Shown here: one piece after another, positions 46,715 through 56,435 of the stretch
Position numbering within the stretch: position 1 is the stretch's first letter
How the letters are laid out: each line of letters starts with the position of its first letter
NCBI GenBank assembly: GCA_031761405.1
Contig: JASEVX010000327.1
Coordinates: 120,416-184,415, forward strand
Reading direction: 5' to 3'
Source of the DNA: Serripes groenlandicus
Taxonomy: Eukaryota; Mollusca; Bivalvia; Cardiida; Cardiidae
Length of the DNA: 64,000 nucleotides
Made by a program: the position numbers and the translations under genes
The notes under the pieces: generated by a model
Database searches by the model: none
What the model saw: the letters and a program-made list of their open reading frames with translations, nothing else
Told to the model about the DNA's origin: nothing

Positions 46715-46990
46715 TTACATTACCATAACATTGTGATTCTTCAATAACAACTACATTTATTTTCTTTCCATCATGTGACACCTATCGTTATCATAACATT
46801 GTGATTCTTCAATTGAAAACTACATTTACCTTTATCAATCATGTGACACATATCGTTATCATAACATTGTGATTCTTCAATTAAAAACTACATTTACCTT
46901 TATCCATCATGTGACACATATCGTTATCATAACATTGTGAGTCTTCAATTAAAAACTACATTTACGTTAGTCCATCATGCAATGCATCAT
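46715..46990 (+). repeat. ~68-bp tandem repeat, 4 copies
   Basis: ataacattgtgattcttcaa, aaactacatttacctttatc and catcatgtgacacatatcgt repeat at about 46724, 46791, 46861 and 46929. Confidence 0.88.
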
Positions 46991-47063
46991 ATAACAGAAA
47001 TGCAACTGCTATGTTATTGTTAAGAAATGCAGGAGAAAACCAACATTATGGACTCTACGTAAT

Positions 47064-47236
47064 GTATCGACCCCAGATCAGCCTACGCAGTCCGTGCAGG
47101 CTAATCCGGGCCGACACATTCCGTCTCAAAGGAATAGAGGTATAGAGTAATGATTACTGAAACAGAAAATCCCCAGGAGGCGAAAAGTGTCTGTCCGGGT
47201 TAGCCTGGGCATGCTTAGGCTGATTCGGGTCGATAC
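47064..47236. mobile_element. Foldback MITE with ~55-bp imperfect terminal inverted repeats
   Basis: Left end GTATCGACCCCAGATCAGCC, then acgcagtccgtgcaggctaa; the right end read in reverse is GTATCGACCCGAATCAGCCT, then aagcatgcccaggctaac. The centre is a short unpaired part around 47125-47175. More GC-rich than its surroundings. Repeats of this style (cagcctgcgcag...ggctaatc) are common in bivalve genomes, from general knowledge. Confidence 0.75.
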
Positions 47237-47364
47237 TTCACGCAGAATCCACAATGTTGATTTTCTCGTGAAACGGCTCAAATGAAATTGTCATTATTGA
47301 AAAGATCTGAAATCATTCTGATAAGCTGTAGCTGCAACTTAATGTTTAATCAATGTCATATCAG

Positions 47365-47590
47365 GTCTGACGTACAACAGCGGACATGCCTTGAAAACGT
47401 TACGTCGTTTCACGTTACAAGCCCTGCGTGATTTCGGCGTCGGTAAACTGACGTTAGAGGAACGTATATTTGAGGAAATACACGTGCTTGCGTCCGTCCT
47501 GAAGGAGGCACGAGGGACACCTGTACAAATAAAACCTTACCTACTGTCTGCCGCAACGAATATTATATGTAGCGTTATGTTTGGTGCTAG
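47365..47590 (+). CDS. Cytochrome P450 exon 3: C- to E-helix region, with Trp-to-Leu change
   Basis: Acceptor atatcag, donor GCTAG|GTATGT. In frame with exon 2 it gives GLTYNSGHALKTLRRFTLQA, then LRDFGVGKLTLEERIFEEIH, a linker, and SAATNIICSVMFGAR. The matches to CYP2 enzymes are the LRRF and RDFGxGK words, the EERIxEE helix and the NIICSxxFG helix. The C-helix WxxxR motif should read W-K-T-L-R here, but the codon at 47391-47393 is TTG (Leu). That Trp normally bonds a heme propionate. One base change (TGG to TTG) explains it. The exon ends in phase 2. Confidence 0.9.
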
Positions 47591-48902
47591 GTATGTGGAA
47601 TATATTTACCATAAACCAACGTCCTACTGAATTCATATAAAACCTGGACACAATGTTTGATCGTTACTAAACACATTACTTGGTTTGGTCATTCACTCTT
47701 ATTATTTAAGTATATTTTACTTACTACACAATTATACGACTCTGCCACAAGTGAGCATATATTCCATGTTCTATACAAGTGTAGTCTTACCTTGTTTCAT
47801 AAGACCTGTATGTGTCCTCAGCGTCATGCTAATAACTGGAAAAAAGGTGGGTGTTTCAAAATCAGCAGGAACTGGTGTGAGACAGCCAGGAAACACATAA
47901 GTTTGTGAATTGGCCGCGATGATATGACTGAGCAATTGTTGAAAACGGCATTTACCTAAATCAATCATTTGTTTCATGAACCAGTTCTCTAGACAATTAT
48001 TTTACATCGATATGAAGATCATCCACGAAACCCAGATTAAGATCAGCTGTGTTTTAAACCGACTGCTGAAATGTGTTTGTTATGCGGTTGATCGAAAAAA
48101 AGTGGTTCTTGTTAGGTCAAAGGGAGGCAATTCGGATCCGAGCGCAATTTCAGATGAATCCATACGACTCAAGTTCTCTCCCATTAGGCAATAATGATTT
48201 TATTGAAAATCGAAAGTGTTTGTAACCAAATCAGTGTTTGCTTTTTGATATTAGGTTGCCCAGATTAAAATTAACTGTGTTTTAATAAATAATATAGACC
48301 GACTGCATGTATATTCAGGTCAAGGTAGACTAAGACAAGGCTATTTGTATGTGTGTTGAGTTTTTGGTTAACTTTGATATCAAGTGTATGTGTATATCAG
48401 AACAATGTTTTTCGGGTTGCCCCATTGTTCGTGAAGTGTTGACAGTAGTAGCGAAGATTGGCGTTTTTATCAACATGTTGCTTTACATTTCCTGACAGAA
48501 ATGCACCATCAAACATCGATTGGAGATTTACGGAATTGCAATCAAAATTCAGTACCACTTGCAATTCTTTCTGTATATTATGGTCAATGTGCCCCGTTTG
48601 TCGAATATTTTATAAAATGCTTAGTTATTTCAAAAATAGAATCTGACTCATGCTATGACATAAATGTATTGAGGAAATTAATGTTAAATGTTTGGTCATA
48701 CATGTAGTTTGTGTTAAACTCTATTTTTAGGGTTGACACCCCAACATTTGAATAATATGCACAACTTTGTATTATTTTGAAGTAAAATGTAGCACTCCAT
48801 TACTTGGTCATTAAGGGGTGTACTGTTTGTCTATTAGCTGGAGTGGAAAGAGGACGTATAACCTAGATTAAAAATGTTTTGTGTATTTTCGGTTCTTGTA
48901 AG
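47591..48902 (+). other. P450 intron 3
   Basis: 1312 bp, with a SINE tail at 47870-47970. Otherwise no feature is recognised. The acceptor AG at 48901-48902 sits inside the donor-like word GTAAGT. Confidence 0.6.
47870..47970 (+). mobile_element. SINE 3' fragment
   Basis: ggaactggtgtgagacagcc, aggaaacacataag, gccgcgatgatatgactgag and ttgttgaaaacggcattta then ccta-aatcaatca match the 3' half of the SINE. The head is absent. Confidence 0.75.
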
Positions 48903-49004
48903 TTTGCCTATGACGACCGGAAGTTTACAGAACTAACAGAACTACTTGAAGGGATTTTTAAACTGAACGCACCGTTCGCTAAAGAAAACTTCTTTCGAAA
49001 AGAG
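48903..49004 (+). CDS. Cytochrome P450 exon 4: E-F region, splice phase conflict
   Basis: Encodes FAYDDRKFTELTELLEGIFK, then LNAPFAKENFFRKE, matching the RFxYDDxxFxxL stretch that follows FGxR in CYP2 enzymes. The donor is AGAG|GTATGA. The protein frame needs TTT at 48903 as a whole codon, but exon 3 ends two bases into a codon. Joining the best sites shifts the frame and meets TAA 12 codons later. A weak alternative donor eight bases... into the intron (TAT|GTGGAA at 47595) would restore the frame with one extra Tyr. So this is either a one-base deletion, an assembly error or unusual splicing. Confidence 0.75.
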
Positions 49005-50180
49005 GTATGAGCATTGTTTGCCTTTAAGTTATATAATATTCAAAAACTCAAAAACATGTATCGAAGATTCTGTTCTGAGAACAATTCCATAAAAATGACG
49101 GCAGTGTCACTAAGCGAATTCAAATTTCAAGCTTTTCATTAACCACGTTAACAATGGCGGATTCTTGACCTCTGGCCCGTATAGCGACTCGATTGGGACG
49201 TGTATATATTGGCCCTGCTACAAATCAACCGGAACAGAACTTCCCCATTCCTATAACTTAAGTCATCACAGGATCAATTTGCGTCGCGCCTGAAGAGTTG
49301 GGGTCAATTTCATATGCGTCCAGAGACAACCTAGTACACACGGGGTTGACCTGTAAAATAAAATTTGGAGGTTCAAGGAATTCAGAGGCAAACGCTAATG
49401 GTTTGCATTCCAGTGGTCTTAATTTGTTTTATAATTAGTATATACTTATAACAACAGCTTTTTAAGTTATCACTTATCAAAGTATTAGCTATACATGTAA
49501 TTAACGCAGATTAGCTGTTTAATTATCGTGGCATGTCTTTTGAAAATCAGATTAAATCGGAATGGGAAATCTAAACACAAACCAGGTCCAATCTCTATAT
49601 CTGCACTTTGCGTTACAAACAGAAGTACATGGCAGTGAAAATTGCACCGGCTACGAAACCTACACTGTATTTGTGGACACTGAGCAGAAGTTTAGTCTGA
49701 TTCTCCGCGTACTTTATATTCAAAAAGTGCCGGAACAACGTGGTAGGGTCAAGTAATCCAGACTGGACAGAAGCTTTGCTTTAAAAACGACATGGGTCTT
49801 GTCAATTTTAGTTATAAAAACTGGCGGTATCAAGTTTAACTCGGTGCGCTGTCATAATTTTGTCATCAGAAAAAGACGAATACTAGCCAGTAGAATGCAT
49901 CTGTAATTATTTCTTTGTGAAACACGCCTCGTATACATTTGAAATTATAGATCAGCAAGTAGGGAACATTCAAGCTTTCATTCATGTCTCAATGTTTTCG
50001 TATGTTTGTATGCTAGAAAAAAACCTATATAGAAATGTCACGGACGTCTTTGTTCGTATGGTGTGCTCAAGAAAATGTGTTTCTATGTTTCTATGCATTG
50101 TGTGTACAACATAGTCCATAGTGTTGGTTTTCTCTTGGAACGGATCATATACATGTTGACTGCGTGCCATCAAGCTCAAT
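49005..50180. other. No exon or repeat recognised
   Basis: A 64-codon frame at 49562-49756 with GSENCTGYETYTVF resembles no family I know and lacks splice context. No further P450 exon is seen. Confidence 0.4.
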
Positions 50181-50191
50181 CAAGTGTAATG

Positions 50192-50494
50192 TTTTGATTG
50201 ATTGATTGATTGGGGTTTAAAGTCGTTTTTAACAATTTCTCAGTTATATCACGGCGGCCAGTTCACCTACTCATGCATTTCCTGGTTTTCTCACACCAGT
50301 ATTCCACACAACAATCTTCCCAAGTAACTGGCTGCTTTTCCACATCGACTTAGCCCATAGGTGGATGACGAATGACGCATGTCGCATTGACTTTTGTCAA
50401 TCCTCGGAAAGAAAGTTGGCCGGGCCGGGATTCGAACTCACAACCCCTGTATTGACAGCCCGCGTCGCTACCGACTGAGCAACCGGGGCTCGGC
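50192..50494 (-). mobile_element. Full-length SINE (RUDI/V-SINE-like) with 11-bp target duplication
   Basis: CAAGTGTAATG flanks it at 50181-50191 and 50495-50505. On the minus strand: the tRNA-like head AGCCCCGGTTGCTCAGTCGG with box A, TGTGAGTTCGAATCCCGGCC with box B, a ~200-bp body, the tail block gccgtgatataactgagaaa, ttaaaccccaatc and a (CAAT)4 terminus. Length 303 bp. The best reference copy of this family in the window. The RUDI/V-SINE name is inferred from memory of molluscan SINEs, not from a search. Confidence 0.88.
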
Positions 50495-50800
50495 CAAGTG
50501 TAATGCACACGAACAATAACGATAGCACGCCTTTTGTTGGAGTTGTTAGAAGATTGTAATCATTCCAATACGCCTATTTTTAGAGATATCTCTTTTTTTC
50601 ATGTTTTCTTGTTCAGCAAATTTCTTTTCAAATGTATTAATTTCAAACTTAACGTGTTGATAGCGTGTATTCAGCAGATGCACAGGTGTAAAGTGCACAC
50701 TGACTATATTTCTAACATGTGTGTTCATCCCACTGTTTGTACCTTTCCGACCATTTTAATACGCCCGTTGATAGAGGGGCCGCACTATGGTAACACCTGC
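50495..50800. other. No gene recognised
   Basis: AT-rich sequence. A 96-codon plus-strand frame crosses it into the next SINE and has no domain. Confidence 0.4.
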
Positions 50801-50801
50801 G

Positions 50802-50945
50802 ACTTTAAGTCCATTGGTGGATGACACTTGTCACAGTGACTTTTGTCAAACGTCGGAAAGAATGTTGGCCGAGCTGGGGTTCGAACTCACAACCACTGTA
50901 TTGGAGCCCGCATCGCAACAGACTGAGCTTCCGGGACTTGGCATA
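50802..50945 (-). mobile_element. SINE 5' half, minus strand
   Basis: Holds the tRNA-like head (caagtcccggaagctcagtc, gtggttgtgagttcgaaccc) and the first part of the body (tccgacgtttgacaaaagtc, gtcatccaccaatggac). The 3' half is missing, which is unusual for SINEs and suggests later deletion. Confidence 0.8.
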
Positions 50946-51481
50946 TAAAGTCAAGACCGCCCGGTATCCCAGATATATGGAGTCGTCTTTGCGGCGTTAT
51001 ATCGGTTTGTTTGTGAAGTCTGTATGATAGTGTTTGATTTAATATGGTAATCTGAAATGCGAGGCGTCTATGGCACATAGATCGCATGTTGAATACAACT
51101 CGTATCTAAGGTATACTCCTGGGATTTACTTTATGTATAACTAACCAATTTTAGCTAAACAGCTTATTGAGAAGTGAATATATTGCCTTTCCCTTTTCAA
51201 CAAAAATGCAGATTTAACTGCATGCGTTAGGTTAAACGAAGAAGGCCGGTAAAGAAATATATTGTAACGTTGTGGGAAAAAAAATATTATACTGAAATTC
51301 TTCAATTTCATCTTTTTAGATAGTGTCTACCGCTCTTGACACGTAATTATGTCCTTGATATATATATCAAAAATGACCTTTACAATCCTTTCAGTCATAC
51401 AACTTAAATTATTAACATCACGACAAAGTTGTAGCCGATGACTTAAAGATATGCTTTAAAAAGCCGAATTAGCTCTTATAG
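50946..51481. other. No gene recognised
   Basis: No recognisable signature. Confidence 0.4.
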
Positions 51482-51737
51482 ATATCGAGGGCTTAGCCTG
51501 AAACAGTTGTAACTAAAATATATTTTTTTTTTTTGCAAGGTTAATCACCTCGCCATAAAGTCTTTAAATGTGTTAAATCATTTTTCTTGGTAAACAATGG
51601 AAATTTAGGTTCCATTGCTCGTTCTGAGCAACGGCACCTAAATTTGCATTGTTTACAAAGGGGTCAAAATTGCCTCTAAACCAGGGTTTTCAAAATAGAT
51701 TTTTAGTTACAACCGTTTCACGCCAAGCCCTCGATAT
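51482..51737. mobile_element. Foldback MITE with ~38-bp terminal inverted repeats
   Basis: Left ATATCGAGGGCTTAGCCTGA then aacagttgtaactaaaa; the right end in reverse is ATATCGAGGGCTTGGCGTGA then aacggttgtaactaaaa. A second hairpin in the middle pairs gtaaacaatggaaatttagg with the complement near 51635-51657 (cctaaatttgcattgtttac). No coding capacity. No clear target duplication. Confidence 0.85.
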
Positions 51738-51788
51738 GTTGATACAGAATATAGCTGTTTGTTTCAGTTGTTCTGTTTTTGTCTTGTT

Positions 51789-52006
51789 TTAACCTGTTCC
51801 CATATACTCCTTTTCTTCAACAGTGGGATTTGTAACCATCTTTGCAAAAATATGAGAAATCTCTTTAAATGAACGATATTTTTTTAATATAGTTGAAAAC
51901 ATTTTGGCAAAAGGAGAAATTGCTTATAATGTGCATTTTACTCTTTTATCACAATGTTTTCTTAAGTTGTCTTTTACTGTTGCGTCCACACATGAGAATG
52001 CGTTAA
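51789..52006. mobile_element. TTAA-type MITE, copy sharing its right TTAA
   Basis: TTAACCTGTTCCCATATAC at left. Core ggcaaaaggagaaattgc with gcattttactcttttatcac. Right end gcgtccacacatgagaatgc and TTAA at 52003-52006, which is also the start of the next copy. Confidence 0.75.
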
Positions 52007-52260
52007 CCCTTTTCCACCTGCAGGTACATATTGACACAGCTGCAATAGATAACCTTTGAAAACTATGCCATAATGCTTTTTTATTTAATAATTAAACTGT
52101 CATATATGGCGATATTTCACATTTTCAATGCAGTGTGGGTTTAAAAACATTGAGTTTCTCAATACTGCTTTGACAAGTATTTACTAAACACATCTCTTTA
52201 CCCTTTCCCACAAACAGGGGCTTTCTGACAACTCTGCGGAAGATGAATTTTGAAAACATT
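52003..52260. mobile_element. TTAA-type MITE remnants
   Basis: TTAACCCTTTTCCACCTGC then gacacagctgcaatagataa, and a further left-end-like start at about 52196 (ctttaccctttcccacaaac, ctctgcggaagatgaatttt). Two degraded copies in succession. Confidence 0.6.
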
Positions 52261-52779
52261 ACTTTAATTCATTCATCAAATTGTTTGTTTGTTGAAATTC
52301 TTGGTATTGTATCCCGTATCTTGCTCGCTTTTCCGAAATTGTCGTTTTATTCAAAGTTTTCAGTGGTTTCAACGAGCGCCGTACTTCTCACTCGATTTCT
52401 CTATCGAATACACTTGTTATATATACTCTTTTCTGCAAAATGAACATATATTGATGTTGACATTGTATGTGGCATGGTGGTGTTCTCGGATCTAAACACC
52501 ACATTCCACTCAGTATGGGGAAAATGATTACGTAACACAAAGTTGAATTGAAATAGGGCATTTTATTTTTTAATGCCGGTAAGCATTTTTAACATATCTA
52601 GGCAGGACAAAAAAGTGCCTGCCCGGGACCTAATTCAAGCATGATTAACAATGATATAGTAAAACAATAGTAACAACAATCGAACCAAGTACCAATCAGA
52701 GAGCGCGACCTGTATGTCGGGTTAAGTGTGTGATGAACTGAAATATATTTAGATAAGTGGTGAAGGAAAGGGGTGGATG
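52261..52779. other. No gene recognised
   Basis: No recognisable signature. Short open frames only. Confidence 0.4.
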
Positions 52780-52882
52780 CACAGGGACTTGCTCCTCTAA
52801 ATATAGATATGACCTCCTATTAGATATTAATTTCTATGCATAGAGTAGGTCATATCTATTTTTAGAGGAGCAAGTCCCTGTG
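52780..52882. mobile_element. 103-bp snap-back element with 36-bp arms
   Basis: CACAGGGACTTGCTCCTCTA and the rest of the left arm (52780-52815) pair with 52847-52882 with one mismatch in 36, leaving a 31-nt AT-rich loop. GTGGA occurs just outside both ends (52773-52777 and 52883-52887) and could be a short target duplication. Confidence 0.85.
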
Positions 52883-52887
52883 GTGGA

Positions 52888-55820
52888 GGTGGCTATCTTA
52901 CTGCGTCGATAAAAATATTCCACACACTGTAGAGACGCGTGATAGCTGCTCGCTGATTGGTTATTGGTACAAGTAAGTGACCTAAGTGAAGGCGTCGATT
53001 TTTCTACTCGACTTTTGACAACGCAGATCAACTAAATAGTTTTTATTGAATCTATTACTTTTTGATTCACCGCGATGACATTTTATTTATCATAAAATAC
53101 ATTTATATACCATATTTGTCTTTAACTGCCATATGAATCAAAGTTTGATGTTAACAAATGACTTTGTAAATAAAATAGGCCCCAAAATCGATAGATAAAT
53201 TTCGTCAATAAAATATGGATAAAATTGTTGCAACCATTCAATGCTCCAACACGATCCAATCAGAGTGTCAACTTCATGCTGGTCTTAACTGTATGTGACT
53301 GAACTATTGTTGAAAACATCAGTAACATCTAATGAAAACGTTTGTGGTAAAGGATGTATTCAAACTTGAACAAAAAGTTTTTAGAGACGTTTTCAGAGCA
53401 GACGATCCTAACATACCATAGTGGGTTACTTCTAATTATAGCAATTTAATCATTATCATATAAGGTAATAACTTGCCATATAAGGTAAAGACTGCCTATC
53501 GTCACTGTATCTAAGCGCAATATCACGTGATTGTTGTTTGTAAAGACTGCATAGTCGTCTGGGCCCGGCATAACGTTTTTGACTTTAATAGAGTTCTGAC
53601 GTGTCTAACATATTATATTGGGGGAAAAGAGCGGTGCGCAAAAAGGATAGAGAATTGAATTGGTGAACTTCGAGAATTCGGTAAGTTATAATTTTTGACT
53701 TTTAGTTAGAACATTATATTTTTTTCCTCGTTTATCCAATAAGACCGAACCCAATATACTAACTATAGTTTTAGGTGAAAAAAGATTTGCAAACCGTGAA
53801 GTATATAAATGTGATGTAACATATGGAAGAATTATTTCACCGGCACTTGCTATCGGGGATAATTTACCATATAGAAATAAAGAGTCGTTGTAACTTTAAC
53901 GATCTTTAATACTTTTATTAATTAAGTTATCGCTTAGGTACAAATGGCTCCACAACATATAATTATTTATCTGTAATATGTATATTTTATTTTTCGAGAA
54001 AAAGATAATTTAAATAGTCTTTTTCAGGTTGAATAAACGTTGTCAATATCATAAAGACAAAGAACAAAATAAAATTACCCCTTCACTTATAATCGATGTA
54101 TATCAAATATTATTATAGATATTTCTTATGTGCAAACGGTCTCGGATTCGGCCCTTCTTCATCTACAATGTTATTTTTATTTCATCAACATGAATTTAGA
54201 TTTATATGGTCTTTTTTGTTCATGGTTTTAAATGTATTCGTGATAGTTCGGAAATGCTCCTGATTCGATCCGAAGTTTTATGACCCTCATAAAATAAATT
54301 CGTATCCCCAGGGGTCTTAATCCGAATTATCTTATACACAACTCTCAATGTTGGACAACTTAGTTAGATTTTGTATGAAGTCTTTGTAACTTTAAAAATA
54401 ACGTTCAAACTGTTTAGTGACAGAAAGTAATTTGGTGATTAAACATACCTGATAAGATTCTTTCGAATAATATATGTGTTTGTTTTTTTCTGTTTTCTTT
54501 TTTTGTGCTGTTTCTGTCTTTTGTGTAGGTTTTTTTTTTATTATCATTAATTAATTATTATCATTTTATAAAATAAATAATAATACAGTAAATTATTTTG
54601 GTACTTGACTTCTATTAAACATTTCTGTAAAGCTTCTTCAGGATAATTATATTTGATTTTTGTCCTTTTTCCCTTTGTTAAATGTTTTTTTTCTCATCGG
54701 GTTTATTGTATGTTGTAACTCATGTACATTTGAAATGACGAGGAATATTAATTTATTTCAAGTCAAACAATAAATTAATTGAAAATTTAATTTAATTTGC
54801 GTATCATGCAAAATATATACACAATCAGTGTCGACAAATCCATTGCCCGGAGCCCGCGGGCTACCTCAATAATTGCTCGTGCTACTGTCATTTTCAAATG
54901 AAAGCCCACCGGGCTACAGTTTATTCCTGTGTCTGGTAGCCAGGTTTCATAACTTACATGTTGTGTATTACATGCAAAAACTACTCGCTGTGGCCATAAA
55001 AAAATCAATAACAGTAGGCGGAGTTACCCACCTGTCAGATTGAGTGGTTTCAGCCAACCGAATCGCGTCAGTAATAGTACATTAACGTGATATATATATA
55101 TACCCAATAAGGTGGTCCAATCATTAGTGACAATTGTTCCCTGGGGCTATGTATTAATCCATGAATGGTAGCGAATAAGAAAATGAAATTAAAATATTCC
55201 CTTAAATGTATTTTGATCCATATTTCTACTTTCGGTATGCGATGTTTGCAAACTGGTGCAAAGAAATGTTTCGCCATGCAGAAGTAAATAAAATAAATTC
55301 GATCCAAATATTAAAGACAATACGACAACTTCTAATCTTATCTTGCCGTTTATCAAATATGAAATACCTTCATGATCGACATAGTAGTATTCGTGATAGG
55401 GCCACTAGTAATATCAAAGAAAATGTTTGAAATGATATCTATATATGTTTCCCCGAGAATATTAAATGCCCAATCATAGCATAACCGGCGGGAAAAACGA
55501 CCCGACTATCCCGATCATTCGCGAATGTAATTATAGCCGATAGTGTAAGAGTGGACCCAGATGTTACATTCAACGCTGTTTACTGATTTCTAACTTAATC
55601 CGCTGACTTATTCATTGAACATATTGACATCATTAAAAAACTGAAACAAATCTTGACCATAGAATAGAATACAGTACAAGACATACACCAGACATTTCGA
55701 TTTGATTTAGTAATTGATCTAAAACATCATTCTGCACCATGACTAGTGGTAAAATAGTCAAAAACGTCACGCTTGCTTATTCTGGTTTAATTGAACATGC
55801 CATAATATGAGAGATATATT
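52888..55820. other. AT-rich low-copy region, no gene recognised
   Basis: I see no exon, RNA gene or clear repeat. A GC-richer patch at 54835-54960 (gcccggagcccgcgggctac) may be a fragment of an unknown repeat. A TA microsatellite is at 55092-55102. Confidence 0.4.
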
Positions 55821-56063
55821 GATTGATTGGGGTTTAAAAATGTGTTCAGTCGTATCACGGCGACTAGTTCACATACTCATGTGTTTCCTGGCTTTCTCAC
55901 ACTAGTACTCCACACAATATTCCTCTTTCCAAGCAATTGACTGCTTCTCCACATAGACTGTTAGCTCATTGGTGGAAGACGAATAACGCTTGTCACAGTG
56001 ACTTTTGTCAAACGTCGGAAAGAATGTTGGCCGAGCTGGGGTTTTAACTCCCAACCCCTGGAT
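55821..56063 (-). mobile_element. SINE lacking most of its head, minus strand
   Basis: Begins gattgattggggtttaaaa (tail in reverse), carries the whole body, and stops inside box B (ggttttaactcccaacccct). It is cut by the minisatellite at 56085. Confidence 0.8.
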
Positions 56064-56084
56064 GTACAAATTCACAGCCATGTA

Positions 56085-56218
56085 CAAACATAGACACACA
56101 ATATAAACAAGAATATGAAAGTCAAACAAACATGAAAAAACAATATATATATGAACATGAAAAACAAACAAACATAGACAAACAATATATACATGAACAT
56201 GAAGAACATACAAAACAT
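56085..56218. repeat. Short AT-rich minisatellite
   Basis: Loose ~30-60-bp repetition of acatagacacacaatata, aaacaaacatgaaaaaca and atatatacatgaacatga. The minus-strand frame over it encodes a Tyr-Val-Cys-Leu-rich repeat and is not a gene. Confidence 0.65.
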
Positions 56219-56434
56219 GTAACCCTATCCCCCTTGCAATGAAACTATTGCAGAACTCTTGAACTATTGGGGCAAGATTTTAAGCACTCATGATTTAATA
56301 CTTCTAGCGTTGATAACATTAGAGATCATAAGGAAAATTTAATTACCCAACATAAGTAATCTCCAACGCTTAGACAATGCGTCCGAATGTCATCATAATA
56401 AGGACATTCGTCTACATGGGGGACAAGGGTTAAA
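56219..56434. mobile_element. TTAA-type MITE, degenerate copy
   Basis: Left gtaaccctatcccccttgc, right acatgggggacaagggttaa. The interior is largely replaced, but the terminal pairing remains. Confidence 0.6.
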
Positions 56435-56435
56435 T

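Larger units (their letters stand above)
44530..47364 (+). other. P450 intron 2
   Basis: GT-AG intron of 2835 bp made largely of four tandem arrays plus foldback DNA. At 44560-44720 there are eroded MITE words (catctgctgcagacgacttt, ttgtcagctgcagaacta). Fits the splice phase of exons 2 and 3. Confidence 0.75.
39916..49004 (+). pseudogene. CYP2-like cytochrome P450 locus, probably decaying or incomplete
   Basis: Four collinear exons cover about the first 220 residues of a family that usually has about 490-500. Against function: no ATG in exon 1, a lost heme-propionate Trp in exon 3, a phase mismatch between exons 3 and 4, and no I-helix (AGTETT-like), ExxR or heme-loop (FxxGxRxCxG) exon seen from 49005 to 64000. 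For function: exons 1 to 3 join in frame with good splice sites and no internal stop. P450s of this type are endoplasmic-reticulum monooxygenases that use NADPH-P450 reductase. A working gene with long introns beyond the window remains possible. Confidence 0.55.

Noticed and set aside
49562..49756. Possible further P450 exon
   Set aside because: Residues GSENCTGYETYTVF do not align to any P450 landmark, and splice phases do not fit.
50395..50494. Possible tRNA gene on the minus strand
   Set aside because: A and B boxes are present, but the sequence continues into a shared SINE body and tail with target duplications. It is a SINE head.
55902..56213. 103-codon minus-strand frame rich in Val, Cys and Leu
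   Set aside because: Derived from the ACATGAA/AACAATAT minisatellite and the SINE tail.
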